A DNA stretch of 64,000 nt from an uncultured Ruegeria sp. (GTDB taxonomy: Bacteria > Pseudomonadota > Alphaproteobacteria > Rhodobacterales > Rhodobacteraceae). The position numbers and the translations under genes were made by a program. Of the stretch, positions 8,229 to 17,126 are shown piece by piece; position 1 is the stretch's first letter; each line of letters opens with the position of its first letter. The DNA is taken from contig NZ_CANMFF010000020.1 of NCBI RefSeq assembly GCF_947497005.1, forward strand, positions 1-64,000, given 5' to 3'. Below the pieces are notes generated by a model. The model ran no database searches. It saw only the letters and a program-made list of their open reading frames with translations, and had not been told where the DNA came from.

Positions 8229-9294
8229 ATTACGCTTGCCCACCCGTGAAATACGGGACGACATCCCCTTTTTTACCAAGAAGCTGGGGATGAAGATGGA
8301 CATGATTTACCCCGCGGACGATCCACGCGTCGCGGTATTTTCAGGACACGGAATACGGTTACGCATCGATAAAGACGCGCCGGAAAGTCCGGGTACGTTG
8401 CGTATTCTGACCGATAACCCGGATGGTTTCGCTGATGGTCAACGTGTTCTTGTCGCTCCAAACGGCACCCGGGTTGAGATTGAAGAGCGAAATCCGCCGC
8501 TGGTGATGCCGGAAACGGTGCACTCTTTTGTGGTGCGCAGGCTCAAGGATCAGGCCCCGTGGATCATTGGTCGGGCCGGAATGCATTATCGGGATCTGGT
8601 GCCGGATCGGTTGGGTGGTTCCATCATCGCCAGCCATATCCGCATTCCCGATGGGGGACCGGTGCCCGACATGGTGCATTTTCACAAGGTCGGGTTTCAA
8701 CTGATCTTCTGCATCCATGGCTGGGTGGATGTGGTTTATGAAGACCAGGGTGAGAAAATGCGCCTGACGTCGGGGGATTGCTTTATCCAGCCGCCGGAAA
8801 TTCGTCACCGGGTGCTTGAAGCGTCGGACAATGTTCAGGTGATCGAGATTGGCGTGCCGGCTGAACATGTCACGGAAATCGACCACGACATGCAGCTTCC
8901 TACGCCAGATTTTCGCCCGGACCGCGAATGGCAAGGCCAGCGCTTTGTTTATAATCAGGCCAAGAACGCGGAATGGGTACCGTTCCGTCTGCCGGGTTAC
9001 ATCTGTCGCGACACGACAATTGCCGGAAACACCAAGGGTGTCGCTGGCGTCCAGGTCGTGCGCAAAGGGCAGGGCGATCCGGAATGGGCCAGCCATGATA
9101 CGGATATTCACTTTACCTTCGTGATGGACGGAGAGGTGACGTTGGAAGGTGAAGGTCGCGCGCCGTACCGGCTGGAACAAGGGGATGCCTTTGTCATCCC
9201 CCCCGGGATGCGCACGCGGTTGTCCGCCCCCTCGGACAACATCGAGTTGCTGGAAGTCACCTTGCCCGGTACCTTCAACACAACACTGGGATAA
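8191..9294 (+). CDS. Bicupin protein with N-terminal glyoxalase-like (VOC) half-domain
   Basis: A 367-residue cytosolic protein. The first 80 residues resemble a vicinal-oxygen-chelate half-domain (ELRLPTREIRDDIPFFTKKL). Two cupin folds follow: the first, about residues 150-230, has HFHKVGFQ with His163 and His165 and a later His206; the second, about 270-360, has DPEWASHDTDIHFTFVMDGE and GDAFVIPPG. Such proteins usually bind Fe, Mn or Ni and act as dioxygenases, isomerases or sensors, but the substrate is unknown. ATG 8191 was chosen over ATG 8179 because the protein then starts MIKTSDPARTF and a GAGAA lies just upstream. A terminator follows at about 9309, so it ends a two-gene unit with the membrane protein. 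Confidence 0.7.
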   Translation: MIKTSDPARTFAELRLPTREIRDDIPFFTKKLGMKMDMIYPADDPRVAVFSGHGIRLRIDKDAPESPGTLRILTDNPDGFADGQRVLVAPNGTRVEIEERNPPLVMPETVHSFVVRRLKDQAPWIIGRAGMHYRDLVPDRLGGSIIASHIRIPDGGPVPDMVHFHKVGFQLIFCIHGWVDVVYEDQGEKMRLTSGDCFIQPPEIRHRVLEASDNVQVIEIGVPAEHVTEIDHDMQLPTPDFRPDREWQGQRFVYNQAKNAEWVPFRLPGYICRDTTIAGNTKGVAGVQVVRKGQGDPEWASHDTDIHFTFVMDGEVTLEGEGRAPYRLEQGDAFVIPPGMRTRLSAPSDNIELLEVTLPGTFNTTLG

Positions 9295-9308
9295 CCGAAA
9301 AACATGAG

Positions 9309-9336
9309 CTGGGGGCTTCAATTCCCCCGCCTTTTT
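9309..9336 (+). terminator. Intrinsic terminator after the bicupin gene
   Basis: GGGGG at 9311-9315 pairs with CCCCC at 9324-9328 across an eight-base loop and is followed by GCCTTTTT. It separates the bicupin unit from the nucleoside salvage operon, which must therefore start from its own promoter within 9337-9386. Confidence 0.75.
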
Positions 9337-9386
9337 ACATTACGGTGCAAATTTCTGACCAGATGATCAAAAAATAGGGAATCGCC

Positions 9387-9779
9387 ATGCCGCTCAAAGA
9401 CGCTGCCTTGTCAGTCCGGGAAAACGCCTATGCGCCTTATTCGAACTTCAAGGTCGGCGCGGCGCTTCGGTCTTCGTCAGGCCAGGTCTATTCCGGCTGC
9501 AATGTCGAGAACGTGGCCTATCCCGAGGGCACCTGCGCTGAGGCAGGTGCAATTGCTGCGATGGTTGCTGCGGGCGAACAGGAACTGTCAGAGGTCTATG
9601 TGGTCGCCTCCAGCCCTCAACCCGTGCCGCCCTGCGGTGGGTGTCGCCAGAAACTGGCCGAGTTCGGCAAATGTGATGTGAAAGTCACTCTGGCAACCGT
9701 GGATGGTGCCGAATTTGAGACAACCATCGGAGATTTGTTGCCGGGCGCGTTTGATGCCTCGCATATGGAGGATACCTAA
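9387..9779 (+). CDS. cdd: Cytidine deaminase
   Basis: A 130-residue zinc enzyme that deaminates cytidine and deoxycytidine to uridine and deoxyuridine. The catalytic motif TCAEAGAI gives Cys50 and Glu52, and PCGGCRQ gives Cys83 and Cys86, which are the three zinc ligands and the proton-shuttling glutamate of the small tetrameric class. The substrate-binding APYSNFKVGAAL is at residues 16-27. The length is normal. It is the first gene of the salvage operon, followed four bases after its stop by deoA, and it supplies the pyrimidine nucleosides that DeoA and Upp use. Confidence 0.95.
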   Translation: MPLKDAALSVRENAYAPYSNFKVGAALRSSSGQVYSGCNVENVAYPEGTCAEAGAIAAMVAAGEQELSEVYVVASSPQPVPPCGGCRQKLAEFGKCDVKVTLATVDGAEFETTIGDLLPGAFDASHMEDT

Positions 9780-9783
9780 CACT

Positions 9784-11091
9784 ATGGATGCGCGTTCGAT
9801 CATTGCAAAACTGCGCAGGCACGACGTACCGGGTCGAGAAGAACTGATCTGGTTTGCTCAGGGGCTTGCCGACGGCAGTGTCAGTGATGCCCAAGCCGGG
9901 GCCTTTGCCATGGCTGTCTGCATGGGCGGTTTGGGTTCTCAGGGCCGTGCGGATTTGACAATTGCGATGCGTGATAGTGGCGACGTTCTCGCTTGGAACG
10001 TGGACGGACCAGTGATCGACAAACACTCGACTGGTGGGGTCGGGGACAGCGTCAGCCTTGTACTTGCGCCTGCGCTGGCTGAATGTGGCGCTTTTGTCCC
10101 AATGATCTCGGGCCGCGGTCTGGGGCACACCGGCGGGACGCTGGACAAGCTTGAGGCGATACCGGGGGTCAGCACTCAGATCGGGCAAGACCGCCTTGCG
10201 CAGATTTTGCGCGAAACTGGCGCGGCCATTGTCGGCGCGACAGGCCAGATCGCACCGGCGGATAAGCGGCTTTATGCGGTGCGGGATGTCACGTCCACAG
10301 TCGAAAGTCTGGACCTGATCACGGCGTCGATCCTGTCCAAAAAGCTGGCAGCCAGCCCGGATGCGCTGGTTCTGGACGTTAAAGTCGGCAGTGGCGCTTT
10401 TATGAAGACGATAGAAGATGCCCGTAAACTGGCCACAGCATTGACCGAGACGGCGAACACCGCCGGGTGCCGGACGTCTGCCGTGATCACTGACATGAAC
10501 CAGCCATTGGCACCAGCGTTGGGCAATGCGTTGGAAATCGCGGAGGTGATGAAAGTCCTGACGGGGTCAGACACCTCGCCGTTGGCGGACATATCTGCAG
10601 AGTTGGGTGGTGTCCTTCTGACCGATGCCGGCATGTGCGGGTCGGTTGCGGAGGGGCGTGAGAAAATCGCCGGGATCATCTGCGATGGCCGTGCCGCCGA
10701 ACGGTTTGGTCGCATGATGGCAGCGGTCGGCGGACCTGTTCAGTTCGTCGAGGCATGGGCTCGGTTCTTGCCGGAGGCGAATGTCATCCAAGAAGTTTCA
10801 GCCCCTGAAGACGGTTACGTTTCCGCCATTGACGGCGAAGTTCTGGGCCTAAGCGTGGTAGCGCTGGGCGGTGGCCGTCAGATCGAAAGTGACGAGATTG
10901 ATCCCGCCGTTGGGATCTCGAATATTCTCAGGCTGGGGGATCGCGTGTCCAAAGGTTCGCCGATTGCCGTGATCCACGCCGCGCGGGAAGACGCAGCGCG
11001 ATTGGCCGCAGACACTGTGCTTGGCGCGATGACCATCAGCGAAACAGTTCCGACGATCCCCGACCTGATCCACGAGAGGATCAGCCCATGA
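9784..11091 (+). CDS. deoA: Thymidine phosphorylase
   Basis: A 435-residue enzyme that phosphorolyses thymidine (and often deoxyuridine) to base plus deoxyribose 1-phosphate. The family signature runs from Lys80 in KHSTGGVGDSVS through SGRGLGHTGGTLDKLE, which contacts phosphate and sugar. A glycosyl transferase alpha/beta domain and the C-terminal pyrimidine-nucleoside phosphorylase domain follow. The ATG at 9784 is four bases after the cdd stop and gives the usual MDARSIIAKLR start; upstream in-frame starts lie inside cdd. It overlaps deoB by four bases. Its product is passed to DeoB. Confidence 0.95.
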   Translation: MDARSIIAKLRRHDVPGREELIWFAQGLADGSVSDAQAGAFAMAVCMGGLGSQGRADLTIAMRDSGDVLAWNVDGPVIDKHSTGGVGDSVSLVLAPALAECGAFVPMISGRGLGHTGGTLDKLEAIPGVSTQIGQDRLAQILRETGAAIVGATGQIAPADKRLYAVRDVTSTVESLDLITASILSKKLAASPDALVLDVKVGSGAFMKTIEDARKLATALTETANTAGCRTSAVITDMNQPLAPALGNALEIAEVMKVLTGSDTSPLADISAELGGVLLTDAGMCGSVAEGREKIAGIICDGRAAERFGRMMAAVGGPVQFVEAWARFLPEANVIQEVSAPEDGYVSAIDGEVLGLSVVALGGGRQIESDEIDPAVGISNILRLGDRVSKGSPIAVIHAAREDAARLAADTVLGAMTISETVPTIPDLIHERISP

Positions 11092-12299
11092 GCCGTGCCT
11101 TTCTGGTTGTCATGGATTCCGTCGGAATAGGTGGCGCACCTGATGCAGCCCGTTTTTTCAACGGCGAGGTTCCGGATACCGGAGCGAATACGCTGGCCCA
11201 TATCGCACGGGCTTGTGCCGAGGGGCGCGCGCAAGAGGGGCGGTCTGGCCCTTTGAGCCTACCGAACCTCGACGCGCTGGGTTTGGGCGCGGCTGCACGG
11301 TTGGCATCCAGAGAGACAACTCCGGGACTGGACGCCAAACCCTCAGGCCTGTGGGGCTGTGCGCGCGAGCATTCGCCGGGCAAGGATACACCTTCGGGAC
11401 ATTGGGAACTGGCGGGCCTGCCTGTGCCTTGGGATTGGCATTACTTTCCCGATACGATTCCCACTTTTCCTGCGGATCTGAGCCGTGCTGCGGCAGAGGC
11501 CGCCGGAACCGAAGGTATCCTTGGCGATTGCCATGCCTCGGGTACGACGATCATCGCTGAATTGGGTGCCGAGCATATGCGCACCGGCTGGCCGATCTGC
11601 TACACCTCCGCCGACAGCGTCTTCCAAATTGCAGCCCACGAAGGCAGCTTTGGGTTGGAACGTCTACTGGACATGTGCCGCGCGCTTGCCCCGCGTTTGC
11701 ATGAGATGAAAGTGGGAAGGGTCATCGCGCGCCCCTTTGTCGGAACGCCAGAGGCTGGATTCGAACGGACAGCCAACCGCAAGGATTTCGCCATTCTGCC
11801 ACCTGCACCGGTGTTGACCAATTGGGTGCAGGATGCGGGGCGAAGGGTGCATGCGGTGGGCAAGATCGGTGATATCTTCTCGATGCAGGGGATCGACACG
11901 CTGCGCAAGGGGTCGGATGCCGAACTGATGCAGCACCTGTCTGATTTGGTGGATGAGGCCGAGGAGGGTAGCCTGACCTTTGCCAACTTCGTTGAATTCG
12001 ACAGCCTGTATGGTCACCGTCGCGACATCAGTGGCTATGCCCGCGCGCTGGAATGGTTCGACCGGGAAATCGGGAAGATTCTGGCCAAACTTCGCCCCGG
12101 CGATCTGTTGCTGTTGACTGCCGACCATGGCAATGACCCAAGCTGGATCGGCACAGATCACACGCGCGAACAGGTGCCGGTCCTGATTGCAGGGCAAGGT
12201 GCCGGGCAGATCGAGCAAGCGGATTTTGCCGACATCGCCACCAGCATCGCCCACCACCTGAACATTCCGGCGCAAGGACCGGGAAGGAACTTTCTATGA
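11088..12299 (+). CDS. deoB: Phosphopentomutase
   Basis: A 403-residue alkaline-phosphatase-superfamily enzyme that converts (deoxy)ribose 1-phosphate to the 5-phosphate. The N-terminal metal aspartate is Asp10 in VVMDSVGIGGAPDA, the phosphorylated threonine is Thr101 in GKDTPSGHWELAG, and the second metal site is LLTADHGNDPSWIGTDHTRE near residue 340. The start ATG overlaps the deoA stop as ATGA, and its own stop overlaps add in the same way. It joins nucleoside phosphorolysis to pentose phosphate metabolism. Confidence 0.96.
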   Translation: MSRAFLVVMDSVGIGGAPDAARFFNGEVPDTGANTLAHIARACAEGRAQEGRSGPLSLPNLDALGLGAAARLASRETTPGLDAKPSGLWGCAREHSPGKDTPSGHWELAGLPVPWDWHYFPDTIPTFPADLSRAAAEAAGTEGILGDCHASGTTIIAELGAEHMRTGWPICYTSADSVFQIAAHEGSFGLERLLDMCRALAPRLHEMKVGRVIARPFVGTPEAGFERTANRKDFAILPPAPVLTNWVQDAGRRVHAVGKIGDIFSMQGIDTLRKGSDAELMQHLSDLVDEAEEGSLTFANFVEFDSLYGHRRDISGYARALEWFDREIGKILAKLRPGDLLLLTADHGNDPSWIGTDHTREQVPVLIAGQGAGQIEQADFADIATSIAHHLNIPAQGPGRNFL

Positions 12300-13282
12300 G
12301 CGTTGTCGACCTGCCTAAAATAGAGCTGCACCTGCATCACGAAGGCGCAGCCCCGCCGGCATTCATCCGTCAGCTTGCGCACGAAAAGCGCGTGGACCTG
12401 AGCGGTATCTTCAAGCCGGATGGATCTTATGATTTCCGTGATTTCGCGCATTTTCTGAGTGTGTATGAAGCCGCTTGTGAGGTGCTGAAAACGCCCGAAG
12501 ACTTCCGTCGGCTGACACTGGCAATACTGGAGGAAAGCGCTGAGAACGGCGTGGTATATTCCGAAACCTTCCTCAGCCCGGATTTCTGCGGGGGTGGTGA
12601 TCTTCTCGCGTGGCGGGATTATCTGAACGCCATTCAAGACGCCGCAGACGAAGCTGAACGTAAGTTCGACATAACCCTGCGGGGTGTGATCACCTGCGTC
12701 CGGCATTTTGGCCCGGAACAAGCCAAACGCAGCGCCCATTGTGCAGCAGAGACCGCCGGAGATTGGATTACCGGTTTCGGCATGGGTGGAAACGAATCCA
12801 TCGGTACGCAGGGAGATTTCAAGTGGGCCTTCGAGTGCGCCCGCGAGGCCGGCCTGCGTCTGACCACCCATGCAGGCGAGTTTGGCGGCCCTGAAAGCGT
12901 ACAGGATGCCGTTCGCAATTTGGGCGTCGAACGCATTGGCCATGGTGTACGTGCCATCGAAGATCCTGATCTTATCCACGAACTGATAGACCGCGACATC
13001 ACACTTGAGGTCTGTCCTGGGTCAAACGTTGTTCTGGGTCTTTTCCCTGACTTCGCCGCCCACCCGATCGCGCGTTTGCGCGGCGCGGGCGTCAAGGTCA
13101 CGGTATCGACCGACGATCCCCCGTTTTTTCACACGACCATGCGGCGGGAATATGAGATGCTGAATGCGGCTTTCGGTTGGGAGGCTGAAGATTTTGCGGC
13201 CCTGAATGAGACGGCCCTTGCAGCGGCCTTTTGCGATGAAGACACCCGCGCGCGGGTCAAGAAAAGACTGGAGAACACATGA
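12296..13282 (+). CDS. add: Adenosine deaminase
   Basis: A 328-residue zinc amidohydrolase that turns adenosine and deoxyadenosine into inosine forms. The metal ligands His12 and His14 are in ELHLHHEGA, with TTHAGEFGGPESV, RIGHGVRA and the STDDPP aspartates completing the active site. The length is normal for the bacterial form. The closely related adenine deaminase family cannot be excluded from motifs alone, but the pairing with deoA and deoB favours a nucleoside substrate. It has ATGA overlaps with both deoB and upp. Confidence 0.9.
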   Translation: MSVVDLPKIELHLHHEGAAPPAFIRQLAHEKRVDLSGIFKPDGSYDFRDFAHFLSVYEAACEVLKTPEDFRRLTLAILEESAENGVVYSETFLSPDFCGGGDLLAWRDYLNAIQDAADEAERKFDITLRGVITCVRHFGPEQAKRSAHCAAETAGDWITGFGMGGNESIGTQGDFKWAFECAREAGLRLTTHAGEFGGPESVQDAVRNLGVERIGHGVRAIEDPDLIHELIDRDITLEVCPGSNVVLGLFPDFAAHPIARLRGAGVKVTVSTDDPPFFHTTMRREYEMLNAAFGWEAEDFAALNETALAAAFCDEDTRARVKKRLENT

Positions 13283-13911
13283 GCGAACATCTGACCGTCG
13301 TCGATCACCCGCTGGTGCAACACAAACTGACGCTCATGCGGGACAAAGGGCGCTCGACCGCCGAGTTCCGGCAATTGTTACGTGAAATCACCCTGCTTCT
13401 GGCCTATGAGGTAACGCGTGAAATCCCGTTGACCACCCGCCATATCGAAACACCCATGGAAGAGATGGATGCTCCAATCTTGGCAGGCAAGAAAATGGCG
13501 CTGGTGTCGATTCTGCGCGCTGGAAACGGGATGCTGGATGGAGTGCTGGAGCTGGTGCCTTCGGCGCGCGTGGGTTTTGTGGGTCTGTATCGCGACGAAG
13601 AAACACTGAAACCCGTGCAGTATTACTTCAAGGCACCCGAGGGCCTGAAAGACCGTTTGGTTATCGCGGTGGATCCGATGCTGGCCACCGGCAACAGCTC
13701 GGCCGCGGCCATTGACCTGCTGAAAGAGGCTGGCGCGACGGATATCAGATTTCTCTGCCTGTTGGCCGCGCCCGAAGGCGTCGCGCGTATGAAAGAGGCG
13801 CACCCGGATGTGCATATCGTCACTGCAGCACTGGATCGTGAGCTGAACTCGAAAGGCTATATCATGCCTGGTCTGGGCGATGCGGGCGACCGGATGTTTG
13901 GAACCAAATAG
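13279..13911 (+). CDS. upp: Uracil phosphoribosyltransferase
   Basis: A 210-residue enzyme that makes UMP from uracil and PRPP. The PRPP-binding loop is VDPMLATGNSSAAAID (about residues 131-146) and the uracil-binding C-terminus has YIMPGLGDAGDRMFGTK. The length matches the family. It is the last gene of the operon, recovering the uracil released by DeoA. It ends seven bases before the convergent M48-like gene. Confidence 0.96.
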   Translation: MSEHLTVVDHPLVQHKLTLMRDKGRSTAEFRQLLREITLLLAYEVTREIPLTTRHIETPMEEMDAPILAGKKMALVSILRAGNGMLDGVLELVPSARVGFVGLYRDEETLKPVQYYFKAPEGLKDRLVIAVDPMLATGNSSAAAIDLLKEAGATDIRFLCLLAAPEGVARMKEAHPDVHIVTAALDRELNSKGYIMPGLGDAGDRMFGTK

Positions 13912-13917
13912 CCCGGT

Positions 13918-14931
13918 TTATTCGCCGCAGATATTCTGAAGCCGGACCCAATCGCGGTCCGGCAGCACTTGTTCCAGGGTCCGGCCCGCCATGGGATCGG
14001 CCTCGATCAGACCCAATACAGTTTCGCCGGTAATGTCCCGAGCGTAGGCGTATGGGGTTGAGGGCAGGGCGCTTTGCGAGAACATCGCCAGCAAGTCTCT
14101 GTCTGGAAGGGAGGGCCGGGGTTGCGACAGCACCTGTTCAGAATAAGCGTCGATAATCTCGGGTGTCAGCCCCCCGGTGGTCAACAGCCGAAAGGCCGAG
14201 GATGCGCCGGTTTTGTCCAGCAAGTCATCCAAAGGGTCATTGAGTGCCGCCCGCGCCCGTTCCGCAACAACATATCCCGCTGCAACCGCAGGATCTTCGT
14301 GGTCTTCCACTAGCGCGCGGCTTAACAGAACGGTGCCACCGGGCAGACTGAGGCTGTCCTGAACACCTGCGGGCAGAATGATGATCTGCCGCACGCCCGT
14401 ACGCCGGGCCAGTCGTTCCAGCGACGCCTGCGCATCCCGAGACGTACAGGCCTGTCCCGATACGCGCTCGATCCGGCGCAGAATCGTGTCTCCGATCTCC
14501 TGCCGTTTGACTTCGGGCACAACCGAGACAACGTGGTTTTGCAACGCACCGGGCAGCCAGAACGTTAATACCGCCAGAACAGCAGCTGCGACGCCTCCGA
14601 CGCTGAGCCAGCGCAAACGGCCGGGATGGGGCCGAGAGCGGTCGATGGCACGTTGCAACTGGTCGATCGCTTCAAGCATCGTGGTTTCGGATTCTCCCAA
14701 TTCCAGCGTCTCATCCGGGTCACCGTCGGGGTTGAAAATGGCTGGATAGGCACCGGGGTTTTGTCGTTCAAGCGCTGCCAGAGACCAATGGGTCAAGGCC
14801 CTGTCGTTGAAATCGGAAATGGTCAGGGTGGCTTCGCCAATCGATACCACAACCTCACGCCGCTGTTCATCGGGCGAGGGGCGCCACAGACCGGTGGCTT
14901 CGATCCGCTGGTACTGTTTCAGGGCCGTCAT
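13918..14931 (-). CDS. Membrane-anchored M48-like protein lacking the zinc motif
   Basis: A 337-residue protein with a cytoplasmic N-terminal part of about 105 residues, one transmembrane segment (about 107-127) and a C-terminal domain that would face the periplasm. That domain resembles the M48 peptidase core: LPGGTVLLSRALVEDHEDPAVAAGYVVAER (residues 197-225) follows the usual pattern LPGG-x-hhhhTxGL...AAVLAHEIGH. Where HExxH is expected there is A223-E224-R-A-R227, so both histidines are missing and hydrolysis is unlikely. The frame is intact, so this looks like a maintained non-catalytic homologue rather than a pseudogene. It is convergent with upp and divergent from the EamA gene. The family assignment is by eye. 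Confidence 0.55.
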   Translation of the reverse strand: MTALKQYQRIEATGLWRPSPDEQRREVVVSIGEATLTISDFNDRALTHWSLAALERQNPGAYPAIFNPDGDPDETLELGESETTMLEAIDQLQRAIDRSRPHPGRLRWLSVGGVAAAVLAVLTFWLPGALQNHVVSVVPEVKRQEIGDTILRRIERVSGQACTSRDAQASLERLARRTGVRQIIILPAGVQDSLSLPGGTVLLSRALVEDHEDPAVAAGYVVAERARAALNDPLDDLLDKTGASSAFRLLTTGGLTPEIIDAYSEQVLSQPRPSLPDRDLLAMFSQSALPSTPYAYARDITGETVLGLIEADPMAGRTLEQVLPDRDWVRLQNICGE

Positions 14932-15077
14932 CTGGTTGAGGTCTGCTCGAATTTGTTTTGCGACAGCTTAGCATGGCGCGTTCACAGGGCGCAAACCTGT
15001 TGCGCGATCTTTCTGAGTTGTGGTGGGCATCCAACAGGACTAAATCTCAGTTTCAAGATCACAATTGAGGCTCGAAG

Positions 15078-16013
15078 ATGCAGGCACATTCAACTTCGTC
15101 TCCGGTGCTGGCTTCGGCTTTGATGGTGAGCGCGATGGCGATTATCGGCGTGATCGACAATGTCGTGATTCTGCTGGCCGAAACGGTTGGTCTGTGGCAA
15201 TTCCATCTGACCCGGGCACTTTTGATGCTGCCGCTGATTGTCGGCTTGTCGCTTCTGGGGTTGGGCAGCCTGCGGCCGCAACGATGGGGGGCCGTCATTC
15301 TGCGCAGCCTTTTGATGACTACAGCATTGCTGTTGTATTTCGCATCATTGGCCATGATGCCGATTGCGCAATCGTTGGCAGGCTTGTTTTCTTCCCCAAT
15401 TTTTGTGCTCTTGATCTCATCATTGGTGCTTAAGCAAACGATAGGACCCTGGCGTATTTGCGCGGTGTTGATCGGGTTCACCGGCATCCTTCTGGTCCTG
15501 CAGCTGAGTCCGACAGAGTTTGACATGCGCACCTTGTTGCCGGTCGCTGCCGGATTTTTCTATGCCCTGAGTTCAATTATCACCCGAACGCATTGTTCCG
15601 GGGAAAGTACCGTGGCCATGGTGGCTGCCATGTCGACAACACTTGCCCTGGCCGGTTTGGCGGGCGTTCTTCTGTTCACATTCTTGCCTGGTGTCGCACC
15701 GGATGGGCCGGATGGCTTTGTCACGCGCGGTTGGGTCTGGGATATGGCCCCTGCGATGCTGTGGATCGCCATTCAGGCTGTTGGTTCGACGATAGCGGTT
15801 TTCATGCTGATCAAAGCCTATCAGATAGGGGAGCCGTCTTATGTAGCTGTGTTCGAATACTCGGTCATGATCTTCGGCCCGCTTTTTGCTTTTGTGGCCT
15901 TGGGGCAAACAATCGGTGTTATGCAGGTTTTGGGCATTGTTCTGATTGCATCGGCAGGGGCTTTGTTGGGTTGGCGCTCCAGGCGGGCATCCCTGCAGCA
16001 CGAGGCCGCCTGA
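15078..16013 (+). CDS. EamA (DMT superfamily) transporter
   Basis: A 311-residue inner-membrane protein with about ten hydrophobic segments arranged as two repeated EamA units, the usual topology of drug/metabolite transporters such as RhaT/RarD-like permeases. SIITRTHCSGESTVAM marks the linker region between the repeats, and a proline- and glycine-rich conserved pattern (AFVALGQTIGVMQVLGIVLI) ends the second. The substrate cannot be predicted. An AGG-type ribosome-binding site lies about eight bases before the ATG. It is monocistronic and followed by a 283-nt gap. Confidence 0.85.
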   Translation: MQAHSTSSPVLASALMVSAMAIIGVIDNVVILLAETVGLWQFHLTRALLMLPLIVGLSLLGLGSLRPQRWGAVILRSLLMTTALLLYFASLAMMPIAQSLAGLFSSPIFVLLISSLVLKQTIGPWRICAVLIGFTGILLVLQLSPTEFDMRTLLPVAAGFFYALSSIITRTHCSGESTVAMVAAMSTTLALAGLAGVLLFTFLPGVAPDGPDGFVTRGWVWDMAPAMLWIAIQAVGSTIAVFMLIKAYQIGEPSYVAVFEYSVMIFGPLFAFVALGQTIGVMQVLGIVLIASAGALLGWRSRRASLQHEAA

Positions 16014-16296
16014 CGATCTTGGGAGTTGGGTTTGCCTGAAAATTCTTGTCGTGCCTTCGCGGAGGTCAAAATGGGATTCCCCTGGCAGGAAGCGTTCGGA
16101 TTCGGAAGTTTGCTTGGGCTGTTCGTTTCGGATTTAGCGCAAAAGCCTGATTTTTCACCTTGAGTGTTTACGGATTGACGTGGTTTTCGGGCGGATTCGA
16201 CCCAAATTAGGCGTAAATATGTCCGAAATAAGACAGTCTTCATTTTTGATGCTAGCTCTTTGACATAAACATTTTGTGCCAAAGGGGGTTAGGCAC
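16014..16296 (+). other. Non-coding gap before the Hint gene
   Basis: I see no convincing gene here. The stretch contains a promoter-like TTGACA at 16260-16265 close to the Hint gene and a TTGACG near 16175, but neither has a clear matching -10 at normal spacing. The AGGGGG at 16283-16288 is the ribosome-binding site that decides the Hint gene start at GTG 16297. Confidence 0.4.
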
Positions 16297-17070
16297 GTGT
16301 CTGAAGTTACGAGTATTTCTGTTTATCTTGATCAGTCGTCTGAGGTTGATCATTCCAGTTCGAACCATGCAGTAAATGCACGCCGAGGCGGTTTTTTGCA
16401 CGGTACGAAGATTGCCACCACCGGTGGCTGGAAACCGGTTGAGCGCATTGTTGTCGGAGATCTGGTTCGAACGCTGGATCACGGGTTCAAAGAGGTGCGA
16501 CGCATCTCGACCAGTGTCGTGGTCATTCCAGCCGATGAACGCCGTACAGAGTATTTGCCGATCTTTGTACCCGCGCGCGCGGCGTATAACGGGCGGCCCG
16601 TCTGGCTGATGCCCGAGCAGGGCATGGCGCTGAACCTGACCAAGATTGACGCCGAGGCCATCGGGTGCTCCATAGTGCCCGCGCGATTGCTGAATGGCGC
16701 AGGCCGGTTGATGTCGCAGGCACCGGGGTCGTCGTTTGAGGTGCGTTCCCTGTTCTTCGATGATGATCAGGTGATCTTTGTCGAAGGCGGGCTGCAAGCT
16801 TATTGCCCTTCGGGCCGTTTTAACATGAGGGGCACACCCAACGGACCAACCTACGATGTCGCAGACGAAGATGTCGCCGCTGACCTTGTAAACTCGATAG
16901 CAAGCAGGGGCGATATGTCGGCCCTTGCCAACCCATTGGGTGCTCTGCCTGCACCCATTCCGCAGGAACCGATATTTCCGATCCGTCCGCCCTCTGGGGT
17001 CAGGCGGCCGGGTCGACCGGGGCGTCCAAACGCGCCGGTGCTGTTTCTGCGGCCCGAATGGCAGATCTAA
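16297..17070 (+). CDS. Hint-domain protein without the N-terminal cysteine
   Basis: A 257-residue protein with a Hint (Hedgehog/intein-type) module. The block GTKIATTGGWKPVERIVVGD plus LVRTLDHGFKEVRRI (about residues 36-70) matches the Hint_2 start common in Rhodobacterales. Those proteins normally begin CFTPGT, with the cysteine as splicing or cleavage nucleophile; here the aligned residues are G32-F33-L34-H35-G36-T37, so the cysteine is replaced by glycine. The C-terminus is proline- and arginine-rich (PPSGVRRPGRPGRPNAP). GTG 16297 was chosen because AGGGGG lies eight bases upstream; GTG 16276 lies before that site. No RTX or calcium-binding repeats accompany it. Confidence 0.65.
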   Translation: MSEVTSISVYLDQSSEVDHSSSNHAVNARRGGFLHGTKIATTGGWKPVERIVVGDLVRTLDHGFKEVRRISTSVVVIPADERRTEYLPIFVPARAAYNGRPVWLMPEQGMALNLTKIDAEAIGCSIVPARLLNGAGRLMSQAPGSSFEVRSLFFDDDQVIFVEGGLQAYCPSGRFNMRGTPNGPTYDVADEDVAADLVNSIASRGDMSALANPLGALPAPIPQEPIFPIRPPSGVRRPGRPGRPNAPVLFLRPEWQI

Positions 17071-17088
17071 CCAAACACTGACAAGAAC

Positions 17089-17120
17089 GATGCAGGCGCG
17101 TGATTTCACGCGCCTGCATC
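17089..17120. terminator. Perfect 14-bp hairpin between convergent genes
   Basis: GATGCAGGCGCGTG (17089-17102) is followed by ATTT and by its exact complement CACGCGCCTGCATC (17107-17120). It lies between the stop of the Hint gene (17070) and the stop of fadJ (17127) and could end transcription from both sides. The flanking uridine tracts are short in either direction, so it may depend on stem strength alone. Confidence 0.65.
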
Positions 17121-17126
17121 ACTGTT

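Noticed and set aside
8359..9321. Open frame of 320 codons antisense to the bicupin gene
   Set aside because: Shadow of the bicupin coding sequence; histidine- and arginine-rich composition typical of antisense frames.
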